This document shows, piece after piece, positions 1 through 7,038 of a stretch of 13,338 nt of DNA. The stretch is from assembly GCA_030622125.1 (NCBI GenBank), contig JAUXGM010000054.1, positions 1 to 13,338 on the forward strand, in the 5' to 3' direction. Within the stretch, counting starts at the first letter, position 1; each line of letters begins with the position of its first letter. Below the pieces are notes generated by a model that did not search any database, was not told the DNA's origin, and saw only the letters and a program-made list of their open reading frames with translations. The translations under genes and the position numbers were made by a program. Origin of the DNA: a bacterium. Its GTDB lineage: Bacteria > AUK180.

Positions 1-1199
1 ACCTCTAACCTTTCACTTTCTATTTTTTTCTTTTCTTTGTCAATTGTCAATTGTCCATTGTCCATTTCTTTATTGCCTCCAACCTCTTCTTCTTTCTCTT
101 CACTATTCACTATTTTTTTTCCGGATACTTCTTTTTTCTTTTCATTGTCAATTGTCAATTGTCCATTGTCCATTTCTTTATTGCCTCCAACCTCTTCTTT
201 CTCTGTTCCTTTTTTACTTTTCTTCTGTGCCTTTGATATTGCCAAAACAATTATAATTACAATAACAAATACTCCACCAGCGATTCCACCAATTTTGAGA
301 TAAAGAAAAGTTTTTTCTTTTTTAATATTCTCTAACTGTTTTTCATATTGTGTAATATCTTTGTCTTTAAACTTTTTCTTTATTTCGTAAATCAGTTCAT
401 CTGCTTTTTTAAGATTTTTTGATTTTAAAGCAAGCCCTAACCCGATAATTCTTAGTTTGTATTCATTTTTCAACTGAAGTTCTTTTACAATTTTTTTAAA
501 TCGATCTTCTTGAACACCTGCATTAATTGCTTTATTTAGGAAAATGATTTTATCACCGGATGATTCCAATTGTTTAACTGCATCTAAAAAATATTCCACA
601 ATTATTTCCCGAATAGGAGTATTTTCTTTTTCTATTGCTTTTTTGTATCCTTCGCTCAGATATTTAATGCCCTGATCCAAATCTTTGTTAAGAATATATA
701 TTTTCCCGAGATAATACAAAAGCATTGGATTTTCATTCCATTTTCTTTCTTTCTGTATCTCATTCACGGCTTCATCAAATCTGCCTAATTTGACTAATAT
801 AAAGTATTTTAATCCGATAAGATTATTTTTTTGAAGGATATCTTTTGTATTTTTTAAACCGATTTTGCATTTTTTAAGTGCGGTTTCATAATCAGCTTTT
901 TCAATATATATTTTTGTATATGTCTCATAATTAATATATTTCCTTGCATGATAACTCTTATTTTTTTCTAATTTATCTAAGTAAAAAAGAGCATCATCAT
1001 ATTTTTTTTGTTCAAAGAAAGAGCCAATAAGATAAGGATATAGATTATATAAAAATGGAGTTTTTTTAATCTCTTTTCTGAAGATCAATTCGGACTTTTC
1101 ATATTCGCCGTTCTTAAAATAATTCATTCCATCTTTAATTGTTTCGCCATAAGTGAAAATACCCACCAATAAAAATAATATCAGCATTTTTACTTTCAT
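1..1199 (-). CDS. TPR-containing single-pass membrane protein with repeat-built cytoplasmic tail (3' end beyond window)
   Basis: The reading frame is open from ATG at 1199 to the left edge: 399 full codons with no stop, so the gene continues outside the window. Residues 1-18 form a signal peptide (hydrophobic run LILFLLVGIF, likely cleavage after TYG). Residues about 20-290 are helical with TPR-like pairs, e.g. GMNYFKNGEYEKSELIF, LVKLGRFDEAVNEI and LGKIYILNKDLDQGIKYL. A transmembrane helix lies at about 299-322 (IGGIAGGVFVIVIIIVLAI) and is followed by a lysine-rich stop-transfer stretch. The predicted topology is therefore TPRs in the periplasm and the tail in the cytoplasm. The tail (from about 331) is charged and contains two near-identical 36-residue units that include MDNGQLTIDN, encoded by heptanucleotide DNA repeats. 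ATG 1199 was chosen for the signal peptide and the promoter 5 nt upstream. There is no Shine-Dalgarno sequence. The specific function is unknown; it may assemble an envelope complex, which is inference. Confidence 0.88.
   Translation of the reverse strand, partial: MKVKMLILFLLVGIFTYGETIKDGMNYFKNGEYEKSELIFRKEIKKTPFLYNLYPYLIGSFFEQKKYDDALFYLDKLEKNKSYHARKYINYETYTKIYIEKADYETALKKCKIGLKNTKDILQKNNLIGLKYFILVKLGRFDEAVNEIQKERKWNENPMLLYYLGKIYILNKDLDQGIKYLSEGYKKAIEKENTPIREIIVEYFLDAVKQLESSGDKIIFLNKAINAGVQEDRFKKIVKELQLKNEYKLRIIGLGLALKSKNLKKADELIYEIKKKFKDKDITQYEKQLENIKKEKTFLYLKIGGIAGGVFVIVIIIVLAISKAQKKSKKGTEKEEVGGNKEMDNGQLTIDNEKKKEVSGKKIVNSEEKEEEVGGNKEMDNGQLTIDKEKKKIESERLE
41..68. repeat. Heptanucleotide repeat cluster (CAATTGT family), copy 1
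   Basis: Four consecutive 7-mers are CAATTGT, CAATTGT, CCATTGT and CCATTTC. They resemble the short tandem heptamer repeats dispersed in intergenic DNA of many cyanobacteria and other bacteria (established knowledge). Here they are read in frame, on the minus strand, as part of the tail of the TPR membrane protein. Three heptamers equal seven codons. Confidence 0.85.
101..114. repeat. Heptanucleotide tandem, second family (CACTATT x2)
   Basis: Two tandem copies of CACTATT lie between the two CAATTGT-type clusters. This is a different 7-mer family, also typical of dispersed bacterial heptamer repeats. On the minus strand it encodes the IVNSEE part of the 36-residue repeat unit. Confidence 0.7.
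149..176. repeat. Heptanucleotide repeat cluster (CAATTGT family), copy 2
   Basis: The same four 7-mers occur in the same order as at 41-68 (CAATTGT, CAATTGT, CCATTGT, CCATTTC), without any difference. The cluster lies inside the second 108-bp unit. Confidence 0.85.
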
Positions 1200-1204
1200 A
1201 TTTA

Positions 1205-1233
1205 ATTATAATATAAAATTCAAAAAAAATCAA
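1205..1233 (-). promoter_or_regulatory. Sigma70-type promoter placed for a leaderless transcript of the TPR gene
   Basis: Reading the minus strand, the -35 box is TTGATT (1233-1228), followed by a 17-bp spacer and the consensus -10 TATAAT (1210-1205). Only 5 nt separate the -10 from the ATG at 1199, so transcription is predicted to begin at or beside the start codon. No Shine-Dalgarno sequence is present. Confidence 0.75.
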
Positions 1234-1269
1234 CTTATTAAAAAAAAAACTTGAATTTGATTTTTTTTG
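1221..1269. repeat. Perfect 13-bp inverted repeat spanning both divergent -35 boxes
   Basis: CAAAAAAAATCAA at 1221-1233 and its exact reverse complement at 1257-1269 are separated by 23 bp. Each arm contains the -35 element and the start of the spacer of one of the two divergent promoters (TPR gene and lysS operon). It could be a symmetric operator, a curved A-tract/UP-like region, or a by-product of two similar promoters placed back to back. Confidence 0.7.
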
Positions 1270-1285
1270 GATTTTTATGTAAAAT
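1257..1285 (+). promoter_or_regulatory. Promoter of the lysS-dapF operon
   Basis: TTGATT (1257-1262), a 17-bp spacer and TAAAAT (1280-1285) fit a sigma70-type promoter. Transcription should start near 1292, giving a leader of about 18 nt that holds the Shine-Dalgarno sequence. That leader is too short for a riboswitch or T-box. Confidence 0.7.
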
Positions 1286-1296
1286 CAACTAATATT

Positions 1297-1302
1297 GAGG
1301 AG
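1297..1302 (+). promoter_or_regulatory. Shine-Dalgarno site deciding the lysS start
   Basis: GAGGAG lies 7 nt before the ATG at 1310. It rules out the in-frame upstream TTG at 1295, which overlaps the site itself, and favours ATG 1310. Confidence 0.85.
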
Positions 1303-1309
1303 TTATGAA

Positions 1310-2782
1310 ATGGATAATGAAAATCAGTTGATTCAAAATAGAATTCAAAAGTTAAATGAACTTGAAGATCAAGGAATCAACCCTTACCCGTATAAATGGG
1401 ATAAAAAAAATGAGATATCTAAGATAAGAGAACAGTTCTCAGATATTGAAAACGACCAACTAACGGATTATACGGCACAAATTGCCGGTCGGCTTATTTC
1501 AAAAAGAAGACAGGGGAAAGCCGGCTTTGCAAATATTAGGGATTTCAGTGATAAAATACAGCTTTACTTCAGACAAGACCGGCTTGGTGAAGAAAATTAT
1601 ACATTATTTAAAAAAACCGATATAGGGGATTTTATAGGAATTATTGGTAAAATATTTAAAACAAGAACAGGTGAAATAACGGTGCTTGTTGAAAAAATGA
1701 CAATACTTTCAAAATCTATACGGCCGCTTCCTGAAAAATGGCATGGTCTTCAAGATATAGAACTTCGTTACAGAAAAAGATATCTTGATCTTATATCCAA
1801 TTCCGATACTATGGATATATTTGTAAAGAGAACGAAAATAATAAAAGCGATTAGAGAATTTTTAGATAAAAAAAGATTTATTGAGGTAGAAACCCCGATA
1901 CTTCAAATAATTCCCGGCGGTGCAGATGCAAAGCCGTTTGTAACACATCATAATGCTCTTGATATTGATCTTTATATGAGGATAGCGCCCGAACTTTATT
2001 TAAAAAGATTGATCATCGGTGGATTTGAAAGGGTATATGAACTTAACCGAAATTTTAGAAATGAAGGAATGGATAGAGAACATAATCCCGAATTTACAAT
2101 GCTTGAAACCTATGCTGCTTATTGGGACTACAATGATGTGATGGATTTTGTTGAAGATATGATCAAATATATTATTGATAATATTTTTAATGGCAGTTTG
2201 ACTGTGGAAAGGAGTGATAATAAATTTGATTTTACCTTTCCATTTAAGAGATTATCAATGGTTGATACAATAAATAAAAAGCTTGGAAAAAATATTACAA
2301 CTATGAGTGAAAGTGAATTAATAAATGAAGTAGTAAAGGTGGGAAAAGAAAAACCGGTCTCAAAGGGGAAGGCGATTGAAAAGCTTTTTGAACACTATGT
2401 GGAACCGGATCTATTTGAACCTGTATTTGTTATTGATTTTCCTAAGGAATCCTCTCCATTAACAAAAGACCACCGTGAGATAAAGGGTTTTGTAGAAAGA
2501 TTTGAACTTTATATTGGCGGCATGGAGATTGCAAATGCATACTCCGAATTAAATAATCCGATTGAACAAAAAAAGCGTTTCTTGATGCAAGAGAAATTCA
2601 GAGAAAAAGGTGATGATGAAGCACAAAGAATGGATAGTGATTTTGTAGAAGCACTGGAATATGGAATGCCGCCAACAGGTGGCTTGGGAGTTGGAATAGA
2701 TAGACTGATCATGCTTCTGACCAATCAGAAGAGTATCAGGGATGTTATTCTATTTCCAACCATGAAAAAGGAGGCTAAATAA
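1310..2782 (+). CDS. lysS: Lysyl-tRNA synthetase, class II
   Basis: Charges tRNA-Lys with lysine in the cytoplasm using ATP. The 490 residues match the usual length for bacterial class II LysRS. The N-terminal OB-fold anticodon-binding domain covers about 50-135 (AQIAGRLISKRRQGKAGFANI). The catalytic core follows, with motif 1 around 175-198 (FIEVETPIL), motif 2 at about 249-262 (FRNEGMDREHNPEF) and motif 3 at about 457-467 (GGLGVGIDRL, ATP-binding Arg465). The linker RPLPEKWHGLQD and the APELYLKR segment are also typical of LysRS. No catalytic residue appears to be lost. It is the first gene of the operon, and its stop codon shares one base with the next gene's ATG (TAATG). The start at 1310 is set by GAGGAG. 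Confidence 0.97.
   Translation: MDNENQLIQNRIQKLNELEDQGINPYPYKWDKKNEISKIREQFSDIENDQLTDYTAQIAGRLISKRRQGKAGFANIRDFSDKIQLYFRQDRLGEENYTLFKKTDIGDFIGIIGKIFKTRTGEITVLVEKMTILSKSIRPLPEKWHGLQDIELRYRKRYLDLISNSDTMDIFVKRTKIIKAIREFLDKKRFIEVETPILQIIPGGADAKPFVTHHNALDIDLYMRIAPELYLKRLIIGGFERVYELNRNFRNEGMDREHNPEFTMLETYAAYWDYNDVMDFVEDMIKYIIDNIFNGSLTVERSDNKFDFTFPFKRLSMVDTINKKLGKNITTMSESELINEVVKVGKEKPVSKGKAIEKLFEHYVEPDLFEPVFVIDFPKESSPLTKDHREIKGFVERFELYIGGMEIANAYSELNNPIEQKKRFLMQEKFREKGDDEAQRMDSDFVEALEYGMPPTGGLGVGIDRLIMLLTNQKSIRDVILFPTMKKEAK
2768..2774 (+). promoter_or_regulatory. Strong Shine-Dalgarno site for the operon TPR gene, inside the lysS end
   Basis: AAGGAGG lies 7 nt before ATG 2782, within the last codons of lysS. 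This suggests efficient independent initiation as well as coupling at the TAATG junction. Confidence 0.85.
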
Positions 2783-3864
2783 TGCTATTTTCAAAGAAAT
2801 ATGAGGACCTTGTTGTCGAAGCAGTTGGTTATATACAGTTAAAACAATATCCAAAAGCAGAGGAATTATTGGTAAAAGCGATAAAAAGAAAAAAGAAAGT
2901 AAGTGATGCCTATGAATATCTGGGCATACTTTATATGAAAAATAAAAATGAAAAAAAAGCACAAAGTTGTCTTAAAACAGCAAACGAAATATCCGGTGGA
3001 TTATTAAAAACTATGTATTTTAATTCCGGTGTTGTTTTTTTTAAACGAGGGCTGATAGAGGATGCTTTTGAAGCATTTAAAAAAGTTCATTTGATGGATA
3101 ATGAAAATAAATTTGCAACATATTATCTGGGTGAAATACTTTCAAAAACAGGAAATTACATTGGGGCAATAGAAGAATTTCAAGAAATATTACAAAAATA
3201 TCCCGATGATATAAAAACATTAGAAAGTCTGGGTTACATCTACTTTGACTTAAAAATGACCGATAAAGGTATTGAGATCTTCCAAAAGTTAAGCAAGCTG
3301 GAACCAAAAAATGAAAGTTATCTTTTTAATATCGGATATCTATATAAATTCAAGGGAGAATATGATACCGCCGTTAAATATTTAAATGAAGCAATAGAAT
3401 TAAATCCGGATAACTATCTTCTCTATATCAATCTTGGAACACTATACAAAGAAAAAAAAGAATATTTAAAAGCGGAAGAGATGTTAAAAAAAGCAATAGA
3501 AAAATTTCCAATGGATTTTATGACCTACTATGATATGGGAAATATATTATTGGAAGAAAAAAAATATACGGAGGCTTTGAGTTATTTTCAAAAGGCATAC
3601 AATTTAAATGCCGATGATATCTATTCAATTAATAAAATAGCGCGTGTATATACCTTGTTGAACGATTATGAAAATGGAAGAAAATTTTATGAATTTGCGG
3701 TTACCAAAAATCCGGACGATCCATATAGTCATTTTAAATTTGCAGAATATCTTTTAAAAGTAAATGAAAAAGACGCTGCAATAAACGAATTTGAAAAGGT
3801 ACTTGCAATTGAACCGAATTATGTAATAGCAAAACTTAAATTGGAAGAACTTCGAGGGAAATGA
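2782..3864 (+). CDS. Cytoplasmic protein made almost entirely of about ten TPR repeats
   Basis: The 360 residues divide into about ten 34-residue helix pairs beginning near residues 8, 42, 76, 110, 144, 178, 212, 246, 280 and 314. The consensus positions are clear, e.g. LGTLYKEKKEYLKAEEMLKKAI and MGNILLEEKKYTEALSYFQKAY. There is no signal peptide, transmembrane helix or enzyme domain, so it is probably a soluble protein-binding scaffold. It overlaps lysS by 1 nt and mrdA by 4 nt (ATGA), which implies translational coupling to the wall-elongation genes. A role in recruiting or regulating PBP2/RodA is plausible from position only. It does not look like a duplicate of the membrane TPR protein at the left edge, since it lacks the signal peptide and the membrane anchor. 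Confidence 0.9.
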   Translation: MLFSKKYEDLVVEAVGYIQLKQYPKAEELLVKAIKRKKKVSDAYEYLGILYMKNKNEKKAQSCLKTANEISGGLLKTMYFNSGVVFFKRGLIEDAFEAFKKVHLMDNENKFATYYLGEILSKTGNYIGAIEEFQEILQKYPDDIKTLESLGYIYFDLKMTDKGIEIFQKLSKLEPKNESYLFNIGYLYKFKGEYDTAVKYLNEAIELNPDNYLLYINLGTLYKEKKEYLKAEEMLKKAIEKFPMDFMTYYDMGNILLEEKKYTEALSYFQKAYNLNADDIYSINKIARVYTLLNDYENGRKFYEFAVTKNPDDPYSHFKFAEYLLKVNEKDAAINEFEKVLAIEPNYVIAKLKLEELRGK

Positions 3865-5690
3865 ATTCCAATTCAAAAGATTTTAAGCAATTAGCAAAGA
3901 TCTTCTTGCCAATTTTACTTTTACTTTTTCTCTTTCTTCTTATAAATTTGATAAAATTACAGGTAGTTGATAAGGAAAAATATTACCGGCTTTCAACAAA
4001 AAATATGATTTACAGAACAAAATTGAAAGCAAAAAGAGGATTGATAATTGACAGAAATGGAAAACTCATCGTAGGAAACAGAATCGGTTATAATCTTTAT
4101 GTAATTGACGGTCTTAATTCTGATAAAATAAATGAGGTTAAAAATGAATTAAAAAAAATAAATATAACCTGGAATGAAAAAAAATACAAAAGGAATCAGG
4201 AAAATCTTGTAAAACGTTACCTTTCTTATAAAGATTATCTATATATATCAGCTAATGAAACGAAATTTAGGTATCTTGACACAAAAGAAGTCTTATTGCG
4301 GGATTATTACTATAGAGAGACTTTTTTCCATCCGGTTGGGTATGCTTCTTTGATCACACCTAAGTATTTGAGGAATAAAGAATATGAACAATATGATGAA
4401 AATGACTATATTGGTAAGAAAGGTTTGGAAAAGAGATATGAAAAAGAACTAAAAGGAAATGATGGCATTAATGTTTTGATAAAGGATACTTACGGACATA
4501 AAATGGAACTAACACTAAACAATGTTGGAAATCCCTCTTTATATAAAAAATTAAAAAGCAATAAAATTGAACCCAAAAGCGGCAAGAATCTTCAACTTAC
4601 CTTAGATAAAGAATTACAAACTTTTATTTATGATCTTTTGAAGGATTATTCGGCAACTTCAATCGTGATGAATATAAAAACCGGAGAAGTTCTTGCTTTT
4701 GTTTCTACTCCGGGGACTGATCCGAATTTATTTTTGAAAGGTATCTCATCGGAAATTTGGAGTAATATTGTAAGTGATGAACGGCATTCCCTATTGAATA
4801 AAGGCTTAGAACTTTTTAGCCCTGCATCTACATTTAAACCATTTACTGCATACTGTGGAATAAAGGAAGGACTCATAAAAAACGATAGTAAATTTAAACC
4901 CTGCCGTGGGGTTATAAAGATGTATGGAATAAAAAAGCATTGCTGGAAAAAAGGCGGTCATGGAAGAGAAGATATTTCGGGTGCTATTAGGGATTCATGC
5001 AATATATACTTTTTTCAACTTGGGGACAAGCTCGGTATAAATACTTTCCATAAATATGCAGAACTGCTTGCCCTTAATAAAAAAACCGGCATTGAGATTT
5101 ATAATGAAAAACAATCTGTCATTCCCGATAAAAACTACAAATTTGCAAATAGAATTGCCGATGGCAGGTGGTATCCACCTGAAACATTGGATGTTTCCAT
5201 TGGGCAGGGATTTGTTCAAATGACACCCATTAAACTACTTCAATTCTATTCTTTCATTGGGTCAAAAGGAAAGCTTGTTCAGCCATACATTATAAAGAAA
5301 ATAGATGATAAAGAATTAATTTATCCGGTCAAGATCATTGAGCACGATACTTCGGTCTTTGCCCCAATAATCAAGGGCTTACACGATGTTGTAGATTGGG
5401 GCGGAACCGGATGGCGAGCAAATTCAAAGTTAATAAAAATATGCGGAAAAACAGGGACAATGCAGGTAAAAAAGATCACGAAATATTTTAAAAAGCTTTC
5501 ACCGGAACAGGATGAAATTCCTTACAAAGAACGAGATACGGGACTTTTTGCTTCATTTGCCCCATACAAGTCACCTGAGTATGCTGCTGTTGTTGTGATT
5601 GAACATCATGGTAGTGGCGGTTATCTTCCCGCAATGATCACAAAAAAAATATATGAGTTCATGAAAAAAGGAAATTATTTTGAAAAGTAG
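3861..5690 (+). CDS. mrdA: Penicillin-binding protein 2, peptidoglycan D,D-transpeptidase of the elongasome
   Basis: Cross-links new peptidoglycan in the periplasm during side-wall growth, working with RodA. The 609 residues are normal for a class B PBP. A short cytoplasmic N-terminus and membrane anchor at about 13-33 are followed by the PBP dimerisation/pedestal domain (LKAKRGLIIDRNGKLI at about 55-70; GKKGLEKRYEKELKG at 185-199) and the transpeptidase domain from about 245. The catalytic motifs are intact: S323-T-F-K326, S379-C-N381 and K530-T-G532. A Cys/His-rich segment between the first two motifs (C348, H360-C361, H367, C380) resembles the metal-binding region described in PBP2 proteins. 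The downstream rodA supports mrdA rather than the division PBP ftsI. The start at ATG 3861 overlaps the stop of the preceding gene (ATGA), with GAGG just upstream at short spacing. Confidence 0.96.
   Translation: MNSNSKDFKQLAKIFLPILLLLFLFLLINLIKLQVVDKEKYYRLSTKNMIYRTKLKAKRGLIIDRNGKLIVGNRIGYNLYVIDGLNSDKINEVKNELKKINITWNEKKYKRNQENLVKRYLSYKDYLYISANETKFRYLDTKEVLLRDYYYRETFFHPVGYASLITPKYLRNKEYEQYDENDYIGKKGLEKRYEKELKGNDGINVLIKDTYGHKMELTLNNVGNPSLYKKLKSNKIEPKSGKNLQLTLDKELQTFIYDLLKDYSATSIVMNIKTGEVLAFVSTPGTDPNLFLKGISSEIWSNIVSDERHSLLNKGLELFSPASTFKPFTAYCGIKEGLIKNDSKFKPCRGVIKMYGIKKHCWKKGGHGREDISGAIRDSCNIYFFQLGDKLGINTFHKYAELLALNKKTGIEIYNEKQSVIPDKNYKFANRIADGRWYPPETLDVSIGQGFVQMTPIKLLQFYSFIGSKGKLVQPYIIKKIDDKELIYPVKIIEHDTSVFAPIIKGLHDVVDWGGTGWRANSKLIKICGKTGTMQVKKITKYFKKLSPEQDEIPYKERDTGLFASFAPYKSPEYAAVVVIEHHGSGGYLPAMITKKIYEFMKKGNYFEK
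5668..5672 (+). promoter_or_regulatory. Shine-Dalgarno site favouring a TTG start for rodA
   Basis: AAGGA lies 7 nt before TTG at 5680. The alternative ATG at 5692 begins one base after the mrdA stop and has only a weak purine stretch upstream. The TTG start is therefore preferred, adding four residues. Confidence 0.6.
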
Positions 5691-7038
5691 AATGAGAATA
5701 CTTATCTCTCTCAATGTTTTTCTCTTATCATTTATCGGTTTACTTTTTATTTACAGTGCTTTTTCCGGGCAGTATGATCTTCTTTTTAAGAATCCTTATG
5801 CAATCAAACAAATGATATTTATGATCATAGGGATAGTAATACTCAATTTATTTTCCGGGTTGGATTATAATATGGTTGTAAGGGCTTCAAAATATTTTTA
5901 TTGGTTCGGGCTGATTTTCCTTGTGTTGGTACTTTTTGTATTTCCCACTGTTAAAGGAAGATGGATCCGATTAGGTTTTATTTCATTCCAGCCGTCCGAA
6001 TTTATGAAATTGATCTATATTTTGTTTATCTCTTCCGTATTTAATTCATATTTTAAGAGACGCGATAAAACCTACACTTTTAATATAATAAAATTTATAT
6101 TTAAAACCGGTTTTTTAACTTTTGTCCCATTTTTTCTTATTTTAAAACAACCGGATCTTGGTACTTCCCTTGTTTTTATTATTATATGGCTTGTAATTTT
6201 ATTCTTTATAGGAACAGGATTTTATACAATACTATCTATTACATTTTTTTCCGTTGGGGCAATTTTAGGTGTTTTTTTAAGGGTTTCAAACGAAGCTTTT
6301 TCAAGCGGTAAAGTCGTTGCTTATTTACTAAGTTCAAACTTCTTCCATTTTCTTATAATAATTTTATTGATCTTGTTCATTGTTTTTCTTTTCTATATTC
6401 TATTTCTTTTATTTACGAAAATAAAGGTAAATATTATTAAGGTCTCTCTGTTATTTTTCTTTTTGGCAGCTGGATTTCACTTTTCATCTCCAATAGTTCA
6501 GAATTTAAAACAATATCAGAAGAGTAGAATTACTTCATTTATTAATCCTTATAGTGATTTGAGAGGTAGAGGGTGGCATATCATTCAATCAAGAATTGCA
6601 GTAGGCTCCGGTGGTATTTCAGGAAAAGGATTTCTTAAAGGCACACAAAATAAGTTAAATTTTCTTCCCGAAAGGCATACCGATTTTATATTTTCACTTA
6701 TTTCAGAAGAATTCGGATTTGTCGGCTCTTTTTTGGTCTTATTTTTGGAATTTTTATTGCTTTTGTTTCTATATTATACAGCAATAAAGAGTACATCAAC
6801 ATTGGGATTCTATATATCAATCTCAACTTTTATCCTATTTTTGATCCACATATTTGCAAATATTGGAATGAATTTGGGAGTTATGCCCGTTATCGGGATG
6901 CCGCTGCCTTTTGTTTCTTATGGCGGTTCGTTTTATATAGTGGCAAGCATATTATTAGGGATCAATGTCAATATTTATTCACAGCAAAAAAACATAAATA
7001 AAATAGGTATATTTTTTAATGAAGAGAACAGAAGATAG
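5680..7038 (+). CDS. rodA: RodA, SEDS-family peptidoglycan glycosyltransferase
   Basis: Integral membrane enzyme that polymerises lipid II into glycan strands for cell elongation, as partner of PBP2. It has about 10-12 hydrophobic helices. SEDS signatures are GRWIRLG...QPSEFMK (about 93-110), PDLGTS (158-163), FINPYSDLRGRGWHIIQS (287-303), LPERHTDFIFSLISEEFG (329-346) and PFVSYGGS (410-417). D335 corresponds to the essential extracytoplasmic Asp of RodA proteins. At 452 residues it is longer than the well-studied RodA enzymes (about 360-400). The extra length lies between PDLGT and the catalytic loop and looks like two added helices (about 220-246 and 252-272). It overlaps mrdA by 11 bp if TTG 5680 is the start, or begins one base after it if ATG 5692 is used. 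Confidence 0.96.
   Translation: MKSRMRILISLNVFLLSFIGLLFIYSAFSGQYDLLFKNPYAIKQMIFMIIGIVILNLFSGLDYNMVVRASKYFYWFGLIFLVLVLFVFPTVKGRWIRLGFISFQPSEFMKLIYILFISSVFNSYFKRRDKTYTFNIIKFIFKTGFLTFVPFFLILKQPDLGTSLVFIIIWLVILFFIGTGFYTILSITFFSVGAILGVFLRVSNEAFSSGKVVAYLLSSNFFHFLIIILLILFIVFLFYILFLLFTKIKVNIIKVSLLFFFLAAGFHFSSPIVQNLKQYQKSRITSFINPYSDLRGRGWHIIQSRIAVGSGGISGKGFLKGTQNKLNFLPERHTDFIFSLISEEFGFVGSFLVLFLEFLLLLFLYYTAIKSTSTLGFYISISTFILFLIHIFANIGMNLGVMPVIGMPLPFVSYGGSFYIVASILLGINVNIYSQQKNINKIGIFFNEENRR

Larger units (their letters stand above)
30..199. repeat. 108-bp tandem direct repeat inside the TPR gene
   Basis: Bases 37-91 are identical to 145-199 (55 bp, offset 108 bp), and flanking bases 30-35 also match 138-143. 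Because 108 is a multiple of three, the duplication keeps the frame and gives a 36-residue unit repeated in the protein tail, beginning EEVGGNKEMDNGQLTID. The near-absence of synonymous change between copies suggests either a recent duplication or ongoing homogenisation. Confidence 0.9.

Noticed and set aside
37-199. Possible CRISPR-like direct repeats
   Set aside because: There are only two copies, separated by a low-complexity stretch that itself forms part of a 36-codon coding unit. No third repeat or cas gene is seen.
37-303. Three overlapping plus-strand reading frames of 61-88 codons rich in NCPLSI / IVHF patterns
   Set aside because: They are reverse-strand readings of the heptamer repeats within the minus-strand TPR gene, a known source of false small proteins. 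They have no ribosome binding site or promoter.
1295-1309. Upstream TTG start for lysS
   Set aside because: It overlaps the GAGGAG ribosome binding site that serves ATG 1310 and would leave no room for its own site.
1286-1309. Riboswitch or T-box leader for lysS
   Set aside because: The predicted leader is only about 18 nt and shows no structure.
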